Part shown: one piece after another, positions 59,147-64,000 of the stretch
How positions within the stretch are numbered: the stretch's first letter is position 1
How the letters are laid out: each line of letters begins with the position of its first letter
Assembly: GCA_019843655.1 (NCBI GenBank)
Contig: JACDQD010000010.1
Coordinates: 10,399,637-10,463,636 of the forward strand
Source of the DNA: Lethocerus indicus
Taxonomy: Eukaryota; Arthropoda; Insecta; Hemiptera; Belostomatidae
Reading direction: 5' to 3'
Length of the DNA stretch: 64,000 bases
The notes under the pieces: generated by a model
What the model was told of the DNA's origin: nothing
What the model saw: only the letters and a program-made list of their open reading frames with translations
Database searches by the model: none
Position numbers and translations under genes: made by a program

Positions 59147-62100
59147 GTAGGTTTTACGGGCGTTGAGACGCTCGGCGCCATCGGTAGTATATAACTTGCA
59201 GTCAAATATATACATAATTTTACGACTCAGAGCTCATAAAAGGATCGTCGTAGGTACCCTCCTTTCTTCTAGCCTCGAATAGTGAGAATTCTGAGAATTT
59301 GAAAGTTTCCGAGTCGCTCAGAAATCGGAATTAATTTCAAAATCTAGGACACCAAACAGAACAAACTCTATTTCGGCTCGGATAAATTGTAGCGCACATA
59401 CAAGGATCCCTCAATGCATTCCAAGTGTTGTGCACTTGTGTTAAGTTACACATTCGCCACCGCTTTATTTTCTGCTTTAATTGTGATAAGACATAAAAAA
59501 CAACTACTACTAACAAACTGATTAGTATTCCAGGTGTTCCACCTGGAAAAATAGTTATCTATAAAAAATATTTAAGAAATGAAATATTGTTGAGCATGAT
59601 ATTTTCGTCAAACTAATAGTTTTAGCGCCGCCAACCAATAATTACTAAATATTATAAATTTCAGCCCCCCCCCATGCTCACCTAGGAACATTATTTCCTG
59701 TAGAGTAATTTTGTTACCCTAGAACCTGCAATTGTCAATTGCCCAAGACGGCTTCTTCTGGTCTTCATAGACGACTGTATTATTAGATCTATGGCAATTA
59801 TTAATAATTGTACTAATTATGCGGCGTTTCCATGGTAGATTAGTCAATTTCTTTAAGATAAATTGTTCATAATTGCACACCCCATTATTGCTAACAGTCT
59901 TTAATTAAATAGCGCCGTGATAATTATCCCCAACTTTTGAAACCGAATTTAGACAAGATATTGCTTCAAAGCCTGCAAGAAGTTTGTATATAATTACTAA
60001 CTTAGTCACAGTGCTACATTAATACAAGAGAAAACCTATGTGCAGAGATGTGGGGGTATTTCTCATAATAAATTATGCAATATTAGATTGAAAACAGCAA
60101 TATACAGAGTATTATATGTGGCATGCAGACGAAAATTACAGGAAAAAAATATATATTTATATCATTTATTACAGTATTCCCCACACTGTTCACTAAACGT
60201 TGCCTCATAATATACCTACATTAATTGTACAAAATAACACTCGTGCGCTGTTTTAATCTCAGTGAGTGTGATACTTAATTGTTTTTCATGAACGTGCAAT
60301 TGTGAACACGAGAATAAAAGCCGAATAAAAGCAACTGTACAGTTAAAATAAAAACCAAGCATTACTATTTGCTTTATAAATGAAATATACTTTGCACTGT
60401 TCACCAATTTAAAGGTGTGCCACACAGCACATGGGCGCACTCACGTATTTAATCTGTGTCTGACGACATTTTAATTTAATTTTGCAGAATTAGTGGATTA
60501 TGCTTGAACAATTAGGGCGCAATTAAGAAAACGGCACGTGCCCGTCCTACCGTATTGTCCCAGCACGTCTCCGTTTTTTTCCCGACCAAATTTATCGAAA
60601 CCAGATCTCTGCTTTATTTTTTGCCAGCAGTTTATTATATTCGGGTCGCAATTATAATACGTTTGGAGAAAAACGGATAGATAATAAAATATCTAGAGAC
60701 CGTAAAGACAGAATGGATTTTCCTTTCCAAAATGTCCATCTAAAACGGTTTCATTAACTTATGAAAGATGAGACCGGTGGGACCATTAGGCCAATATAAA
60801 TAACTACAGTAAACTGTAAATTATTTCTGCGTGTTGGTAAGCGCAAGATTTAAATTTAACTGTAGTTAATCCGAAAGTAAGTACTGTGAGCTGATGTATA
60901 CGAATTAGCACCCCTAGTTGCAATTTCGATTTCAACTCCTTCAAAGTAAATACTTTCCTCGCCAGTTTACCACCAATTAACGTTAAACCGAGTTAGCATA
61001 CTGCAAAAAAAGAATTGAGTAACTTTGAATTTATTCACCTCGTGGTATGAAAACCAGCGAAAGTAGCTTTCATTTCATTTCATTTCCTCTCCCTTTGATA
61101 TTTGCCAACAAATCCATCCGGATTATATGTTATTACTGGTGCAATTGATAAACTATCTTTACAACATAATGTAACTTGTTGAATATTCAATATTTCCACT
61201 CCATTCGTAGCAGTTATATAGCCCGGTCTATTCTGATCATATAAGTGTAGTATATAATACTATACGGTTTCCAATTCGTCACTATTGCAATTGGAGTGTA
61301 TCTGATGTTGCAGGTGAATACATTCAAGTACGTTTTTGAAACCTCCGGAGGGATATTATTTTCCGTAGTTTTTTCGATCTCGTCTCCTCTCGCTGGTTTA
61401 GTTTATTACTAGACTTTCGCTAGGGCACAAAACAATGTCCCGATTTCCTTCACTACAACTGTACAGATTGTTAAAGCTCATCTGTTAGCAGCGACAATGA
61501 AATATTACGACACGCGTTGCAAATTGCAAAATGCCATAATGAATGCTTCTACAAAAGGGTGTACCTCGTCAATCTGAATAGCGAGTCAGGCGAAGTTGTC
61601 TGACTCCTTTCTCTCGGCGTTCACTCTTACTGCAACTGCAGTGGTCAGCGATCGTCGATAATCCAGCCTGCCGCTCCTACATTATTAGGCGTATTAACGC
61701 TGATTCATAGCGCGTTTTCACCCCTCCCAGATTCCACGGTTATATGCAGTGCGAACAACATCAACTCAATTAACAATCGGGCATGGTGGCTTAATATTCA
61801 CTAAAATAATTTCGGCTATTTAAATCACATAATTGGTATGTATTTTATTTCATTTAACACGATTCCATAATTGTTGGCTGGTTTATATGTCTTACAAAAA
61901 TTATCCACCTTCTTCCAACACCAAGGCGGAAACTCTATTAATTTATAAATACAGTGGGGGAAACGTAGTCGGGAAAAGAGGTAATTACGAATTTTCAAGA
62001 CCGAGAATTTGGAAATTTTAGAGTCAGAATGATTTCAGCCATATGAGACACTAAAAAGAAATAAACACCACAACTATACTTTCGGTCGTATTCGATATCT

Positions 62101-62759
62101 AAAATTATATTAAAAACAAAACTAGGAGTATATAACACGGTATTTCAATTAAGGTGTCAACCCTGCCGTCCACTTAGCCGTGCAGTGGGGGGTTGGGGCC
62201 CGCTCAGTTATATGGTCGGTGGGATTCGACTGCTAACTAGTTGGTAACAACAAAACTTGGGCCGTCCCGAATTAATCGTTCGGCCGGGGTGCGGCCTGGG
62301 ACTGACGGCCGCCGGTTTCTCATTAGGACATTAGCCAATATAGAAGCCGACCCAATCGGTTCATTGATCCCCTAAATTAATTTCCGATTTAATATCCCTT
62401 CGGTTAGCGGGACCGGACCCTTCAAAAGACAGAAAAAGTTTTGGGACGGATGACTAATTGCCGGTCGTACAATAATTATACATTGTTTTATTCGAATATT
62501 CGACGGTGATTATGTCCAAGCGCAACACAAGACAGAATACATTACTTTCATAATACTATGATACATATACCCTGTGAGTTCTTCAAATTTTGGAAGAAAC
62601 TTTGACCACAAACCTTCACTGATCTAATCGAAACCTACTTATCTATTTATGCAATACTTACACAAAAAAGAAAAAATTGTTTGTTTATTGTTTACATTAA
62701 CATGTATTATTATTGTCCAATTGTGGCAGTCTGATGTGATTAAACAATCTGTTGGACAG
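59147..62759 (+). other. Intron of CSP gene D (3613 nt)
   Basis: AT-rich, with a C run near 59665, a TTTCATTTCATTTCATTT short tandem near 61070, a degenerate dispersed repeat copy near 61.4 kb and a GC-richer block at 62.16-62.43 kb. No coding sequence supported. Confidence 0.85.
61380..61430 (-). repeat. Dispersed degenerate repeat copy in the intron of CSP gene D
   Basis: On the minus strand GCGAAAGTCTAGTAATAAAC is followed by TAAACCAGCGAGAGGAG, corresponding to the GAAACCGGTCTAG and ACCAAACCAGCGATAGG blocks of the 16.6-kb copy. Confidence 0.35.
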
Positions 62760-62956
62760 AAAACTTGTCCGACGCCCTCGAGACGGGATGCGCCAAGTGT
62801 TCCGAAAACCAAAGGAAGGGAGCTGAAAAAGTGTTGAAATTTCTGGCCGAAAAGAAGCCAGCCGATTTCGCCGTACTGGAAAAGATCTACGACCCCAACG
62901 GCACGTACAGGACCAAATATCAGGCCGAGGCCAAGAAGCTCGGAATTGCGGCTTGA
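62760..62956 (+). CDS. Chemosensory protein D, exon 2
   Basis: After the acceptor TGTTGGACAG, 197 nt read (E)NLSDALETGCAKCSENQ, the helix AEKVLKFLAEKKPADFAVLE, the motif IYDPNGTYRTKYQAEAKK and the end LGIAA. Cys 71 and 74 complete the pattern C-x5-C-x18-C-x2-C. Although exon 1 groups with gene C, this exon is closer to A and B (T-G-C, GAEKV, KYQAEAKK). AATAAA follows at 63072. Confidence 0.96.
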
Positions 62957-63071
62957 ACGCATACCGCGTATCAGTGCCATTCACGTTTCCGCGCCTAACA
63001 ACTGAAATTGAATCTTTCCGGGGGGGGGTTACCGCTTTCGTATCAATAGTGACATAATTTTATTGTAAAAA

Positions 63072-63077
63072 AATAAA
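63072..63077 (+). promoter_or_regulatory. Poly(A) signal of CSP gene D
   Basis: AATAAA about 115 bases after the stop, repeated about 15 bases later. Confidence 0.65.
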
Positions 63078-63099
63078 ACTGACAAAAATAAAACAGACA

Positions 63100-64000
63100 A
63101 GAGAATAAACAAAAATTCCCTACCCTTCCAGAGTCATTTTAGAGAAATAGAAATGATGGTAATGAACAAAACTGAACAGCCCCGGGAACAAAGATTCAAT
63201 TTGAGGACTGACAAACTTAATTGGACCATTCGTTACTCACGGCGTGGATTCGCCGTGTCTTAATATTGACAATTATTTTATTCAAATGGCGTCGGACACC
63301 GGGTATACACGGTGTGGGACCAGCTGACATTAACTCCACCCTGCAGAACATTACACAACAAGGTATAACATCCATATCAAGTACACACAGTGTATTGACA
63401 CTACACAGATCAGGGGAACGGTCCCCGAGAATGAATTTGCTCAGAAGGTGGCACCCCTGAATGTATCATAAGACAGGATGTGTTGTAATATACTTTGGAG
63501 AACTGTCATGGGCCAAAGCCTGCGGTACCTCGATTCAAATCGAATATTATTATTCAGAAGTTTATTAGAATGAATACGCGGTCTTCGTGATGAGAATTAG
63601 CGACGCAGATTTCGGCCCTATGAATTAAAATATTTTATTTTCCATGCTAAGCTCAGTCCCCAACATTCCGATATTTCGGCCTAACCCCCTCTAATTCCGG
63701 TGATAGCATCGCGGCGATATCGGGTTCCCAAAGATCAACGAAACACAATCTCGTTTAAATATTAAATTTTGCCTCCCGAATTACCCCGAATAAACACTGC
63801 CCCGTCTTTTGATCTATAAATAATTTCAAGAGGAAGGGAGATAAAAAAATTGCGCGAGGTGATCTACCGAAGTTTATCGTTTCGATAATCAGAACAGGGC
63901 CCTACCCCTCCTCCCTGCCCACCCTCTAGTTTCCATCTTTTCAGATAAAGAAACATTTGTGGTGGCGGGCTAGTCAGAAATGAAGTGAAACGCCGTTAAC
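63100..64000. other. Sequence downstream of CSP gene D, no gene supported
   Basis: About 0.9 kb to the end of the window. I see no exon, promoter or repeat that I can name. Confidence 0.4.

Overview
This is a nuclear window from an insect genome. It is AT-rich with small islands of coding sequence, genes are split by introns with GT..AG borders, core promoters have TATA boxes and 3' ends have AATAAA signals. The insect order cannot be fixed from the sequence alone. I saw no prokaryotic-style operons, no tRNA or rRNA genes, no CRISPR array and no intact transposon.

Region 1 (about 1-27.2 kb, minus strand): the 5' part of one large gene for a cyclic-nucleotide-gated (CNG) channel alpha-type subunit. 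Two exons are unmistakable: 2336-2174 carries S1-S2, and 596-147 carries S3, S4, S5 and the pore helix up to the residues Thr-Ile-Gly. A third exon (2563-2423) joins in phase. Three further short exons on the same strand (4092-4027, 11963-11856 and 27137-27000) have good splice sites, are open in the same phase and would supply an N-terminus of about 150 residues starting with a proline-rich segment. These three are inferred. The rest of the channel (filter, S6, C-linker, cyclic-nucleotide-binding domain) lies to the left of the window. The introns (86 nt, about 1.5 kb, 1.6 kb, 7.8 kb and 15 kb) hold simple repeats, degenerate dispersed repeats and a possible mariner end.

Region 2 (about 27.2-35.2 kb): no gene that I can support.

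Region 3 (about 35.2-63.1 kb, plus strand): a head-to-tail cluster of four chemosensory protein (CSP, OS-D/pherokine family) genes, here called A, B, C and D. Each has two coding exons split at the family's conserved phase-1 intron, a signal peptide, four cysteines, a TATA box and a poly(A) signal. They encode 136, 130, 126 and 125 residues. A and B are near-identical in two tracts (the mature part of exon 1 plus the intron start, and the intron end plus exon 2) but differ in signal peptide and intron middle, which points to gene conversion or recent partial duplication. The intron of A also holds a broken second copy of the start of exon 2. Between A and B on the minus strand is one small intact reading frame (39298-39044) that could be a real gene of unknown function.

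The channel and the CSP cluster are neighbours. CNG channels are used in sensory transduction and CSPs are secreted carriers of small hydrophobic ligands, but nothing in the sequence shows that they are co-regulated.
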